A DNA stretch of 64,000 nucleotides from Cocos nucifera (lineage: Eukaryota; Streptophyta; Magnoliopsida; Arecales; Arecaceae): assembly GCA_006176705.1 (NCBI GenBank), contig QRFJ01002118.1, positions 186,001-250,000 on the forward strand, written 5' to 3'. The position numbers and the translations under genes are program-made. Position 1 is the first letter of the stretch, and every line of letters begins with the position of its first letter. The notes beneath the pieces are model-generated. The model was given only the letters and a program-made list of their open reading frames with translations. It made no database searches and was not told the DNA's origin. Below are positions 34,501 through 47,656 of this stretch, in pieces.

Positions 34501-37500
34501 TCTGTGAAGAAGCAGAAGATGGAAGGTGGGAAGAAGAAGAAGGCAGAGTCGAAGAAGAAGGCTGTTGATAAAGAAAAAAGTTTTCATTGCAATATAGACG
34601 ATCATTGGAAGCGGAACTACTCCTTGTACCTGGCCAGCCTGAAGAACAAGAAGGAGGCAAGTCCTTCTAGAGGTATGCTCGTTATAAAATCTATCCTTAC
34701 AATTTCTTCTGCATCCAGTTGGGTGCTTGACTCTGGTTCTAGTGCTCACTTATGCACTTCTATGCAGGGTCATAAGGATAGCAGGAGGCTGAGGGATGGT
34801 GAGATGATCCTACGCATCAAAAATGGAGCAAGAGTTGCTGCAGTGGCTGTGTGAACCTATCCTCTGTGATTATTGTTAGGATTAGATTTAGTTCTTAGAG
34901 TACTTTTATGTGCCTGCAGCAAGCAGAAATTTGATTTCTATTTCATGTTTAGCATAGGGAGGCTATGTAATTAGTTTTCTTAAGGATCATTGTAATATTC
35001 TTTATAAAAGAAATAAAATTATAAGTGGTTTCCTTATGAATGGTCTCTATCAGTTACATATTGTTATTTCTATTTTCAATATCGAGCAAAACATGAATGC
35101 CATAGGATCAAAATGATCTAGGGATAGTCTAAACGATAGGTATCTGTGGCACCTTAGGCTAGGTCATATAGCGGAAGATAAGGTTAACAAATTGGAGAAA
35201 TCCAGATAATTGAGTTCGTTGACTTTCGAGTCATATCCGATTTGTGAATCATGCCTTCATGGCAAAATGACCAAGCTTTCTTTTGTAGGACACGGGGAAA
35301 GGGCCACAGAACTACTTGCCCTAGTACTTACTGATGTGTGCGGCCCATTTGATGTGCCGACTAGAGGCAACTATGTCTACTTCATCATCTTTACCGATGA
35401 TTCATCTCGATATGGGTATGTGTATTTGATGCGACATAAATCTGAAGCTTTTGAAAAGTTTAAAAAATTCAGACATGAAGTAGAAAAATAAATCAAAAAA
35501 TCCATTAAGATTCTTCGATCAGATCGAGGAGGTAAATATCTTAGTCGAAAATTCTTAGACTATCTTAAGCAAAATGGCATAGTCTCTCAATGGACTCCAC
35601 CTGGAATACCTCAACTCAATGAGATTTCAGAATGGAGAAATCGGACCTTATTAGATATGGTTAGATCTATATTGAGCTTTACGGACCGCTCTGAGTTTCT
35701 TTGGGAACATAGTCTAATGACCGCTATATATTTACTGAATAGGGTTTTCTCTAAAATTGTTCTTACCATATCGTACAAGATATGGCATGGTAAGAAATCA
35801 AGTCTAAGTCACCTCAGAATTTAGGATTGTTCGACTCATGTTAAGAGACAATAGGCGAACAAGTTAGAGTATGGGTCCTTTAGAGCTTGATTCATAAGAT
35901 ATCCTAAAAGGTCATTAGGATATTATTTCTACATTTCAAAAGACCATAATGTGATTGTGAGTCGACATGCCATCTTCCTTGAAAAATAGTTTATTCAAGA
36001 TGGTGGCATCGGAAGGCAGATTAGGCTCGAGGAGAAAGTCTTCAATGAGCAATGAGCTAAGGACCTTATGAAACCCAATCAGATTGAGCCAGTCCAATCA
36101 CTACCTCCTCCACCTCATAGATCAAAAAAGATTTTTCATCCTCCTAAAAGATACTTAGGTACTATTTTAGAGGATGTAGAGGAAATGTTCCTTACGAAAA
36201 ATGGGGTTCATGGTGATGATCCCAAAACCTATGAAGATGTGATATTAGATATCGACTCCAAGAAATAGTTAGAGACAATGAAGTCAGAGATTGACTCAAT
36301 ACGCTCGAACCAAGTCTAGACCTTGGTAGATCTACCTGAATAGTATCTATTGGGTGTAAATGGATCTACAAGAGAAAGATAGGTGCGGATGGAAATGTGG
36401 AGACATTCAAGGCTAGGTTAGTGGCGAAAGGGTATAGTCAGTGTGAAAGCATTGACCATCAAGATACCTTCTCACCAGTAGCCATGCTAAAATCCATCCG
36501 CACATTGCTTGCTATTGCAGCCTATTTTGATTATGAAATATGGCAAGATGGATGTGAAAATGGCATTCTTAAATGGATATCTTGAGGAAGATATCTATAT
36601 GGAACAGCCTACTAGATTTCACATCCAGTGATGCTGATCACAAGGTTTGCAAGCTGCAAAGGTCCATATATGGACTTAAGCAAGCATCTCGGAGCTGGAA
36701 TGCTCGTTTCAATGATGTGATCAAATCGTTTGGTTTCATCAAAAATGAAGGAGGAATCATGTGTTATTCAAAAAGGTCAGTGGGAGCGCTGTTGTCTTCC
36801 TCGTACTGTACGTGGATGACATCCTCCTTATTGGGAAATGATATTCCCATGTTGACCATAGTTAAAATGTGGTTATCAAAAGAAGTTCTCCTATGAAAGA
36901 CCTAGGAGAAGGCATCCTTTATTCTAGGAATTAAGGTCTATAGGGATAGACCGAATAGGATGCTGGATCTCTCATAGAAGATGTACATAGAGGAAGTACT
37001 AAAGAGGTTTAGCATGGAAAACTCTAAGAGGGAGATTGGTAGCCTTCAGACATGGCATTCATCTCTCCAAGAAGATATGTTCCAACACACCTGAGGAGAT
37101 TGAACGCATGAGCAAGATCCCTTATGCTTCAGCAATAGGGAGCCTCATGTACGCCATGCTATGTACACGACCTGATATCGCCCATGCTGTGAGTGTCATG
37201 AGCAGATATCAGTCAAATCCAAGTGAAGAAGCACTGGAACTTCTGTGAAATGTATCTTTAAGTACTTGAGAAGGACTAAGGATATGTTCTTGATTTTTGG
37301 TAATGGAGAACTCCAGGTCCAGGGTTATACAGACTCAAATTTTATGTCTGATATAGATGATCGAAAGTCGACATCTGGTAGTCTGTTTGTATGTAATGGT
37401 GGTGCTATTAGCTGGAAGAGTTTCAAGCAGATTGTAATAGCAGATTCCACCATAGAAGCAGAGTACATCATTGCATCGGAAGCTGTAAAGGAGGTATTTT

Positions 37501-37798
37501 GGTACAAGAAGTTTGCCATAGAACTCAGAGTGATGCCATTAGATGCCGTCTCTATGTACTGCAACAATAATGGCACCATAGCCCTAGCTAAGGAGCCGAG
37601 GTCTCATCAGAAATCCAAGCACATCAAGCAGTGATTCCACCTCATCCGTGATTACCTCGAGAAGGGTTACATCGAGGTCAAGAGAGTCAACTTTGTGGAC
37701 AATGCGGTAGATCCACTGACGAAGCCTTTAGGCCAACAGAAGATTGAAGCCCTTCTTGAGAAGATGGGACCTAGATTTATAGCCAATTGGCTTTAGGT
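34501..37798 (+). pseudogene. Element D pol: zinc knuckle, protease, integrase, RT, RNase H, broken
   Basis: The knuckle FHCNIDDHWKRNYSLYL (about 34579) has lost two ligands. Protease keeps WVLDSGSSAHLC (about 34720). Integrase has CESCLHGKM, TDVCGPFD and a readable DRGGKY segment (Glu replaced). RT has FKARLVAKGYSQ, then a one-base insertion after EIWQ at about 36545, then SIYGLKQASRSWN; the YVDD region is legible near 36805. RNase H covers 37245-37798 with TGA in place of a CGA Arg codon at 37632-37634. TAG or TAA codons at 35490, 36267 and 36317 correspond to CAA and TGG codons in F. Not functional. Confidence 0.85.
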
Positions 37799-37810
37799 CA
37801 AGTAGGAGTT

Positions 37811-40074
37811 TGTTAGATGTGTGCTCTAGGAGCTAGATTGGCTAGCACTTGTAATACACTTCTAAAGATAATTTTATAATTTTGACTATAAATTAATAAA
37901 AAAATTATTTTCTATCATAGTGTGTACTTAAAGTATATGTGATACATCTTTTGAGTTAACGAAAATGATAATTCATATTTTCAAAGAGTTAAAAATTTAA
38001 GACATGAATTTTCATAATTAACTCATAAACTACTCCCGACCGTAGGATCATCACTCAGATGGTGATTGATCTGGAAGGTTGGTGTACGATCACTTTCTTT
38101 AAGTAGATGAGTCTTGAATCTGTGGTGTGGAGACACCAGAGTGAGAGTATAGGTACTCGTTAGAGAACGAGGGCACTGAGCATGACCACCTCGAGCATTC
38201 ATAAGGAAGTCTACCTTCTCGTCGATGACTGGCTCGATGTTGCAGTAGTGTGTTTGGATTCTTTGATCTGAGGTGCATCGGCAATTCACCTTAAGGGTGT
38301 TATAGTTTGACTACACCTATAACTTGGTCTCCTAGCCATTTAGAATCCTGAGGTGTATGTTGGCTATAGTATGTTCATTATAGGAATTGGATTACACCAA
38401 TAAAGGATCTATCTACCTCGATAGATGAGTAGTCCTATGATGATCATGAGAATCAAGTCCATAAGCCCATGGTCATGGCAGAGTGAAGATGATAGAAAGA
38501 GTTTCTATAAGGGTTTCACATAGGACTCTAATCGAATGATTAATTCATATGATGGATATTGGGTTTGACGAGTTCATCTTAACCCTAATCCTGTTGGGGC
38601 TCAAGATAGAAGAACCCAATCACATAGGTAGCTGCACTGAGAGGTTCACTTTCAATTTTGATGGGTTGCCATCATATACTGCTAGGTGTCACTAGTGGAT
38701 TTTGGGAGCAATTAGAATGATTTTGATGATCGATCATTCTAATTGTATGAATCAAAAAAGTTCTAGTCCATCGAAAGGTGTTTTGATGATGTCGATGATG
38801 GAGATCATGATATATCTCATTACCATATGAAACTGAACCTAACTGGGTTACACAAACAAGGGTTTGGGTCTGAATATCATCAATTGAGCTAACCTAGTTT
38901 GATTGATTTGTATTAGATGCAATCAAGTTCAAGGTAATCGTGCTAGCACATGATTGAGCCTGACTTTCTCCTTCTATAATCTTTCTGATTCATCGCAACC
39001 AAGTCAAATTTGATTCAACTTATTTTTGTATCTTGAATGAGTTTATTTTTATCTAACTAGAATAAGTCTAGGTCAGATTAATTATGAAAATTAAATTCAT
39101 TCCTAGTGCAATTGGATAGGGTCAATAGTTGACTCAATTGAGGGAATTGAGGGTCATATGATCAAAGAATTTTAGAAATTTATTTAAAAATTATTTTACC
39201 TAATTTTTGGATATGTGATAGGACATGAGTTATAGTTTGGGTGTGCAAAATTTTATGATTTTTGGAGGTGCCTACATTAGGTTTTCGTAGAGTTTGATTT
39301 GGACCAAACTCTTGAGGGAAGAGTCTTAGACGCACATGGGCTCTTCCTTATCCTTTCATGCCGCCACCTTTCAGATGGATTTTTGGCATCAAAACTAAAT
39401 GGAATCTAGGGTTTTTCATGGAGATCAAGTCTAAGAGTCCCAATGGTCGAATTAATAAGGTTTTGATCAAAAAGAGATTCTTTATGGCATTATGTCTTGT
39501 ATAAGAACTCTTCTCACAAAATTGCCTCAATATAATTTATTTTTTCGACACCCAAAGGAGCCTTTCCTCTAATATCCATGCCCTCTCTATCCTTTCTCTC
39601 CCTCTCTTCTATATGCCTAAAAACTTAGGAACAAATCTAAGTTGAAGGTCCAATATTTTTGACACAAGATTCAGCATCTACGCGACGGTGTTCGTGAGAT
39701 GAACAAGCTGCCCTCAGAAGTTATTTTGAAGGCTTTTCAAATCAGATCCAGATCTAATTTTTGGAGGAAAGATTCATGAGGAGAAGATGTTAAGATTTTG
39801 CCCAAGTGGATGCTGGTAGAGGCCAGGCATGTGTGTTGCTCCTTCCAGAACCTCAGGAATCAACAAGATCATCGTAGGATAATTAGATTACCAAATCAGG
39901 TATTTAAAATTAAATATAATTTAATTTTATTTTTAACTTTTAATATCAAATCTTTATGATCAGATATAAAAAGTCTTAGATCTAATTAGAATTTTAGAAA
40001 AAAATTTTAAAATTTTTCTTCAGATCCAATCAAATCTGAATGATCCGATGTCAAAAAAATAGATTTTTTCTTCA
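37811..40074 (+). repeat. Element D 3' LTR
   Basis: 2264 bp, starts TGTTAGATGTGTGC after AAGTAGGAGTT, ends TTTCTTCA at 40074. It pairs with 19961-22221. Confidence 0.87.
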
Positions 40075-40456
40075 CGAAGTCAATCTTGTTAATGGTTGGA
40101 CCTAACCAGACCTTTTCAGTAGAGGCCATAGCATACTGATTTGGCATCTGAGGCAAAACCTAAATACTAAAAATTATTTAAAGAAATAATTTGTTGTAAA
40201 CCTACTTGTAGATGCACATGGGTTAGTCAGAGCTTTCCTCGGGCCCATATGTAGTCTATGTGGATTTTAATATCCGCTAAGGAGTTAGTGTAATTCCTCG
40301 AATTGGAGGTAGAGGCTACCAATTCATTAAAAATAGTGGAAGAACCTTTAAACTAAAGTTCAAATCTTTAGGATTAATTAATTTGAGTACTAATAAGATT
40401 TCATATTTTTCTTTCAGATAATTAGAATTGCTAGAGTTAGTCCGCTCCGTTCATTA
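40075..40456 (+). other. Element B leader (second part), with branch site and splice acceptor
   Basis: Non-coding. TACTAAT (40388-40394) lies 22 bases before TTTTTCTTTCAG (AG at 40416-40417), a near-ideal plant intron 3' end. A further GGTAAGTG donor-like site lies at 40466-40473. With the donor at 19364/19365 this would define a leader intron of about 1 kb once D is removed. Confidence 0.55.
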
Positions 40457-43400
40457 TTGGATAGTGGTAAGTGTTTAGGACCTAAGAATAAGGAGTCTAG
40501 TGTTGACCCTAATAAGACAGACTCAAAGAGAAATTGTCCTCTTAATCCAAATAGGTTGAACATGAAAAATCAGCAAGTGGTTGCTGGTCAAGGCTGTTAT
40601 ATGATAACACCTTGCAATTTCTCCGTATATGATATATCTACCTGGGTATTACATACCGTGAGTCTGATTCATATATGCAATTCATTGCATGGACTTCAAA
40701 TTGATAGAAAATTTAAGAATAGTGATAGATTTCTTAATGTTAGGGATGGAAGTCAAGTTTCAGTCCTAGCATTGGGAACTCTTGAACTATTTTTCAAAAA
40801 TAATAGTATCATTTTAAGTGACTGTCACTATTGTCCATCTTTTATGATGAACATAACATCCATTGGACTTTTGGTCCAAGATGGTTATAGTTTATCAATA
40901 AAGAGATATTATTGCGATATCATTATGAATGATGTCACAATAATGCAAGGATAATTAAGAAATGGTATTTATATTTTATCACAGTCTATTAGTGTAATGT
41001 ATATGTCAAATAAACGAAAAAAACTAGATAATGTCACTAATGCTTTTCTTTGGCACTGTAGGCTCGATCATATAAACAAGAATAGGATTAACAGGTTAGT
41101 CAAGGAGCATATCCTTGACATTGATGATTGTGAATCATTAAATACCTATGAGTCCTATCTTCTTGGTAAGATGACCAAATCATCTTTTACTGGAAAGGAT
41201 GAGCGGGCCACTAAGCTTCTAGGTCTAGTACATACTGATGTATGTGGATCTATGAACACATGTGCTAGAGGTGGGTTTTATTACTTCATTACATTTACTG
41301 ACGATCTATCTAGGTATGGGTATGTCTATCTTATGAAGAATAAATTTGATTTATTTAAAATGTTCAAATGATATCGAAATAAGATAGAAAAATAACTTAG
41401 AAAGAGTATTAAAACTCTTCAATCTGATCAGGGAGGTGAATACCTTTTCAACAAGTTTCTAACATATCTAGGAGAGAATGAGATTTTCTCACAATGGATC
41501 CCTCCTGGAACACCACAGCATAATGGTGTATCTGAAAGGAGAAATCGAATCCTATTGGACATGGTTCGATCCATGATGGATTTTACAAGTTTGCCGATTT
41601 CATTTTGGGGTTATGCATTAGAAATTGCCTATTTTATTTTGAATAACATTCCAAGCAAATCTATTGCAAAGACTCCATATGAGATATGGACTGGGTGTAA
41701 GCCGACACTCTCTCATTTTAGGGTTTGGGGATGTCTGGCTTATGTTAAACATTTGCAGTTGGAAAAGCTTGGACTTAGATTCGATAAATGCTTATTCATA
41801 GGGTATCTCAAAGAAACTAGGGGTTATTACTTCTATCTTGCTGAAGAACAAAAGATGTTCGTCAGCAATAGAGCCATCTTTTTGGAAAAAAAATTTCTTA
41901 GTGAAGGAACAGCTACTTCTAATGTTGAACTTAATGAAGTTTGATAGGTGGAAGAACCGACACATTCTAGTGAACCTATAGAATTAGATTTGATAAGATT
42001 AAATCCAAAGCTTATTGAAATGGCACCAAGAAGATTTGGTAGAGTACTGCATCAACTGGATAGATACTATGATTTTTTGATCCGAGATGGTGATCCTATT
42101 AAACTCGATGAGAACAATGAGGATCCGATCACCTGCGTGGATGCCATGTAGATGTCCAACTTTGATAAGTGGCTGAAAGCCATGAAGTCTGAAATGGAGT
42201 CCATGAAGGTCAATAGATGGAAAGGTGGAGACCTATAAAGCCCATTTGGTTGCTAAGGAATATTGTCAGCATTATAGTATTGACTATGATGAGACATTTT
42301 TTTCAGTAGCAATGCTCAAATCTATTTGGATCATGCTTGTGATAGCGGCATACCTAGACTATGAGATCTGACAAATGGATGTAAAAATAGCTTTCCTAAA
42401 TGGACAGCTGGATGAAGAGATGTATATGATGTGGCTTGAGGATTTCACATCCACAGATGAGTCTAAGGTGTGCAGGCTTCAAAGATCCATCTATGGATTG
42501 AATCAGGCATCGCAAAGTTGGAACATGTATTTTGATAAAGTAATCAGAATGTATGGCTTCATTAAGAACGGAGAAGGATCCTGCATGTATAAATGGGCCA
42601 ACAATTCTATTATTGTATTTCTTGTACTGTATGTTGATGATATTCTCTTAATCGAAAATGACATTCCTGCATTATAGGAAATAAATATTTAGCTGTCGTC
42701 TCAATTCTCCATGAAGGACTTGGGAGAAGCTTCCTACATCCTACGGATGAAGATCTATAGGGATAGATCTAAAAGGTTGCTAGGATTATCCTAGTCCACG
42801 TACATTGATACCGTGCTGAGGAGGTTCAGCATGAAGAATTCCAAGAAGGGCTATCTTCCGATAGGCCATGAAATTTTACTCTCGAAGAGGGATTGTCCAA
42901 CAACTCCTCAAAAGAGAGAGAGCGTATGAGTAGAATACCATATGCTTCGATAGTGAGTTCTATTATGTACGCCATGATGTGTATGAGACTAGATGTAGCA
43001 TACTCACTAGGGATAGTGAGCAGATACTAGTCTGACCCAGGTGAGAATCACTGAAAGGTTGTGAAAATAATCTTGAAGTATTTAAGAAATACCAAGGACC
43101 AGTAGCTCATCTATGGAGATACTGACTTGAAACTTATGGGATATACTGATTTCAATTTTCAGTCAGATAATGATGATAGCAAAAGTGTGTCAGGTTTTAT
43201 CTTTATCCTAAATGGTGGAGCGGTCTACTGGAAGAGTTTCAAGAAGCACACTATAGTCGATTCTATGTGCGAGGCAGAGTATGTTGTGGCATCTGATGCT
43301 ACGAAGGAAGCTGTATGGCTACGGAAGTTCATCAACGAGTTGGGAATGGCATCCTCCTTCGATGGTTCGATTCTGCTATACTGTGACAGCACTGGACCCA

Positions 43401-43618
43401 TAGCTCAAGCGAAGGAGTCGAAGGCATATCAGTGCACCAAATATATTCTACGTCGCTACCATCTTGTACGAAAAATTATAGAGCGAGATGATGTCGAGCT
43501 TCAAAAGATTAACGGAAAGGAGAATGTGGCCGACCCCTTTACTAAAGCTCTAGGAATCAAAGAGTTCGATGATCATAAATGGAAGATGGGTATTCGATAC
43601 TATTCTGAGTGGCTTTAG
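40457..43618 (+). pseudogene. Element B pol: gag end, protease, integrase, RT, RNase H, broken
   Basis: It starts in the end of gag (KRNCPLNPN resembles the tail of a zinc knuckle); the rest of gag is absent. At the protease site the text is WVLHTVSLIHICNSL, so the catalytic DSG is lost (HTV). Integrase has LWHCRLDHINK, HTDVCGSMN, SDQGGEY and NGVSERRNR, with all three catalytic acids present but stops at 41369 and 41393. RT has MDVKIAFLNGQ, SIYGLNQASQSWN and an intact YVDD at about 42629. RNase H is open at 43127-43618 (TDFNFQ, CEAEYVVASD, YCDSTGPIAQ) and ends at TAG 43616. It is the closest relative in the window of the minus-strand pol at 62593-64000. Confidence 0.87.
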
Positions 43619-43631
43619 TCTAAGTGGGAGT

Positions 43632-46446
43632 TGTTGGAAATTGTATCCTAAAGCCAATCATTTAGATTGTAGATGGTTGAGCTAAATATAATTATACTTA
43701 AATTATTAATAAATAAAATTATTATTTTATCTTTTTCATCACTTTGTGCATCTTTTTATAATAAACTCTTCTGTGATGAAGTTCTTAGGGCTATTTAGAC
43801 TCAATAAAGGAGGATTTATCATTTAGTCCTTAAATTAGTTCACGATCAGGATGATAACGTATCGAGTATAGGTCATTGTGTGCCATAAGTGTTGGTTGTC
43901 CTGTTAACCAACAAGTATGAGATACTGTTATGGCATGCAGGTGAAGTATAGGGGTACATTTCATTGAACATCATCCAATTGTAGAGCTCTCCATCGTCAA
44001 GAGTTGCTCGTGAAGGATATGGGTATAAGTGTCCCTTAGACCTGAGACCACCATGGTGACTTGCAAGCAACTCACTGTACTTAGGTACCAGACTATCTGA
44101 ATTTTTAATTCAGTGATGGAAGGCTACTGGGTGCAGTCAAGTATTTATGAAATCGATGTGGGTGTCAAGATGGGATTGACCCTTCCAAGTGTTGGAGCAA
44201 GTGCATCACTATATTTCAATTTAGCAAACCCTCGATCGGGATGGTCCATGTGATGGACACTAAATTTTGAAATACAATGTGGATGAATTTTTGGGATGCC
44301 AGTAAATCCTAGATCATCTTTTGAGCATCAAGGTCAAGAGGATGGATTATACGATAACCATATGCCACAGGTTCGTCATTATTGCGTTGTAATTTTTTGA
44401 TCTATCTGAATGTCGGGTACCATTGCTAGATAGTCACATCGATTGGTATAGAAATTAGTTCTTATGCTATCGACTTAGAAATTGAATCTATGGGATCATA
44501 CATATAAGAAGTTTCTATCTGATTTGATGGCTGATCATGAGTCCTGATGATCCAGGACACTATGGTCAAAAGTTTCACTAGACCGAGACTCTATGACTAG
44601 GAGTCCCACTAGATTGATATTCTACCTTTGTGGGTCCCACTAGACTAGGACTCAGAGTCTTACTTGTCTGAAACTCTTTGATCAAGAGTCCCACTGGTCT
44701 GGAACTTTGTGATCATGAGTTCCATTCATTTGGGATACTGGGTTCAAGAGTCCCACTTGATTGGGACTCTTCAGGAGTTTCATGTTGATGGAACTCTATT
44801 ATCCGGAAATCCATCTGATTTAGATTTTAATATTTTTGAAGGATTAATTAATAATTTTATTGCTGATTAGCTTAATTTGATTAAGCAATAAGGATTTGAT
44901 CAAATTTGATCGAATTGGATTCGATTGGGTTTGACTCGATAAGGTCATGAGATGACCTAATCGCTATGGGAGATTTGATCCTGATTTGATCAGGACCTAT
45001 ACCTAATTAATTTATAATTTGATTAAAAATTAATTAGATTGGGTTAAGCCTAATTTGGTTAGGTTTAATCTAGTCTAATTGGGTCTAAATTAATTGGTTT
45101 GGTTGAAACCAATTAGGACCAAGTCAAATAAAGTTTGAATTCAAACTCTCCCAGGCGCCCCCATCTTTGACTTTTCCGCTCTTGTTCCATGCCCCAAAAT
45201 TTTTGTATGTAACTTTTCTCACACCCAAAAGGTTTCTGTGCCCCCTCTCCTATCTACTTTTGACCTAGTCTAAGGGTTGGACTGGTTCAAAGTTAGTTGA
45301 ATTTTGAATTCAACTTAATTGGTTGAGTAGTTTGAACCCATCCTTATCCTTATCTAATTCCCACACCCACCAAATATTTTCATATAAATTTTTGTGCATT
45401 TCAAAGAGTGGACATGCAGAAGGAGAGTCCTTTTGCATGTAAAACTCCTAGGGTGGGAGTTAGGAATGGGATAAGCACTTGCTTGAATTTTGAATTCAAG
45501 CAAGTGGTTGAAACCACTTAACCTTCCTCTTCTTATCCAATCTCATGCAGCTTTCCCATGGGTTGCATGCAACTTTTAAAGGGAATTTTTTTTGTGCGTG
45601 TGTGAGAGAGGAGGGAGGTTATGTAGAGGGATTTTTGAGAGAGAAAAAATCAGAGAAGGGGGCTTGTCTTATGCGTGGAAGGGTCAACTATAGTTCCTGT
45701 GCCAACTTATCTCACTCGCCTCTTCTCAATTTTTTTTTTGCCCCCTTATGTCATCCATCTTAAGAGGATCTAAGGTGGGTGTATGGTAGAGGAAGAGTCC
45801 TTCTTTTCATGAAAATTTGTTTCACAAAAAAACTCTAAAGAGAGAGGGTGTGCGAGGGTTTCCAACGTGTCAAGGTTTTTTGGTAAGTGCAAAACCCTAG
45901 GGTTGGGACCCTAGGTTCGGGTAGAGAGATCGAGTGCTGTGAGCATCGGATCGCCACCAAACTTCAAACACTGACTCATCATCCTCTATACTCCATGTTC
46001 TAATTTTTTAAAGTATCCAAAAGATCAGAAGGAAGATGATTGATTGGATCGATCGTGATCAACCATCGAAGGCCTCGACGAGGAGCTAGCACTCTAGTGA
46101 AGCTGGTCGGGACCAGGAGCTCCGTGTGGACCAACCATAGAGGTCGAACAAGTGTGCAGCTATAGTGCAACACTAGAGACTTATTTTAGTGGATTTAGAT
46201 TATGGAGATTAGCTATCCATGCACAGGTATCGAGTTCTGAACTCATATTGGTCAGCAGATTCGATTTGCTGATCGATCACATTTAAATTTTAAATTACAT
46301 ATTAGCATGTCTAGATCCTGAGTAGGATTTTAATTGATTAGATCAATGCATATAGTAGATTAATATTTGATTAATTTTTATTTTTACTACTTTAAGTTCA
46401 AAAATATTTTGAAAATGCATGCTAAAATCCTGCTCGATTTCCTTCA
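43632..46446 (+). repeat. Element B 3' LTR
   Basis: 2815 bp, TGTTGGAAATTGTATCC to TTTCCTTCA, followed by target duplication GACTG. It pairs with the C1-split 5' LTR and has the same central GGGACTC array (44560-44810). Confidence 0.9.
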
Positions 46447-46451
46447 GACTG

Positions 46452-47656
46452 GATAGGAAGAAAAGGTGTGTTTACTCAGAAGGTCTTTGTATGGCTTGAA
46501 ATAGTCCCCTCATCAGTGGTATCAAAGATTTGATAATTTTATTTTGAGCCTAGATTTCAGTAGATGTGAATATGATTGCTATATCTACATCAAGGATGTA
46601 GATGAGGAGGATGCTCTGTACCTGCGACTATATATAGATGATATGCTTATAGCCAGTAGAAGAATGAAAGTTGTGAAAAGGCTGAAAAGAACATTATCAT
46701 CTGAGTTTGAGATGAAGGATCTAGGTCCAATTGAAAAAATTCTTAGAATAAAGATTTATAGAGATAGGTGCGAAGGAGTGTTCCATTTATCATAAGGAAG
46801 ATATGTCTCGAAAGTTTTGAAGAGGTTTTGGATGGAGAAGGCCAAACCTGCAGAGACGCCATTACCAAGCCATATATCTCTCTCTAAGTTATAAAGCCCT
46901 CAGTCAGAAGAGGAGAGAGAATATATGAAAAAAGTTTCTTAAGCGAATGCTGTAGCTAGTGTGATATACACTATGGAGTGCTGTAGACCAGATATAGCAC
47001 ATGCAGTGAGCACGATTAGTAAATACATGGCTAACCCTAGGAAGGAAAACTGGAAAGCATTAAAATGGATATTGCGATATCTACATGGAATAAAGGATTA
47101 TGGTTTGGTATTTGGTGGGTAGCTAGGAGGATTTGAAGATAGAGGTTTGAGTCCTCTGGAAGGATTTGTAGATGCAAATTATGCAGGAGATCTTGATACG
47201 ATGAGGTCTACCATTGGATACCTCTTCTGTATGTATGGTGGATCGATGTCTTAGAGATCAATCCTTCAGCTAATTACGGTCTTGTCTACCATAGAGGTCG
47301 AGTATATTGAAATAATGGAGGCTGCAAAGGAAGCTCTTTGGCTTAGGAGGCTGATTGCTGAGTTGGGGGTGGAGTAGAGCAAGGTTACACTGTTCAGTGA
47401 TAGTCAGAGTGCTTTGCTGTTAGCATAAAACCCAGTATATCATGCACGCACAAAGTATATAGATATGAGATACCATAGGATCAAAGAGTTAGTGGAGAAA
47501 GATGAAGTGGAACTGATGAAGGTCCATACCAAGGAGAATCAGTTTGATGCACTCATGAAGGTACTCTCCAAAGATAGCTTTCAGATGTGTGTAGCCAGGA
47601 TGGATTTGTTGAGAAGAGATGAGTTCATAAAAATTTGGAAGCACCAAGATGGAGAA
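46452..47656 (+). pseudogene. Element A pol, C-terminal part: rest of RT, RNase H
   Basis: This is the continuation of A's RT across B: RRSLYGLK, TAG for Gln at 46502-46504, SPHQWYQRF, then an open frame 46544-46795 with YIDDMLIAS (YIDD in place of YVDD) and SEFEMKDLGP. RNase H follows (VDANYAGD, TIEVEYIE, FSDSQSALLL, RTKYIDMRYH) with TAG or TAA at about 47121, 47250, 47377 and 47427. The last frame runs into the 3' LTR. The polypurine-like AGCACCAAGATGGAGAA precedes the LTR. Confidence 0.85.

Larger units (their letters stand above)
19961..40074 (+). mobile_element. Ty1/copia retrotransposon D, inserted in B's leader
   Basis: LTRs of about 2.26 kb (19961-22221 and 37811-40074) start T(G/A)TTAGATGTGTGC and end TTCTTCA or CCTTCA. 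Flanking 5-mers CAAAG (19956-19960) and CGAAG (40075-40079) are a near-perfect target duplication. The primer site, leader, gag and pol are present in copia order. D is interrupted by an inverted solo LTR and by C2. Its pol is full of stops. Confidence 0.9.
12205..46446 (+). mobile_element. Ty1/copia retrotransposon B, inserted in A's RT
   Basis: It is bounded by TGTTGGAAATT...CTTCA LTRs of about 2.8 kb and by a perfect target duplication GACTG at 12200-12204 and 46447-46451. The interior carries a TTGGTATCAGAG primer site, a long leader and pol at 40457-43618, with polypurine AAGTGGGAGT before the 3' LTR. It was itself hit by C1 (in the 5' LTR) and D (in the leader). The N-terminal gag is absent. 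The long LTR and TGTTGGAAAT end resemble Angela-like copia lineages; the lineage name is inference. Confidence 0.9.

Noticed and set aside
37325..37579. Minus-strand frame over RNase H of D (and similar ones at 54483-54851)
   Set aside because: Antisense shadows of conserved RNase H codons.
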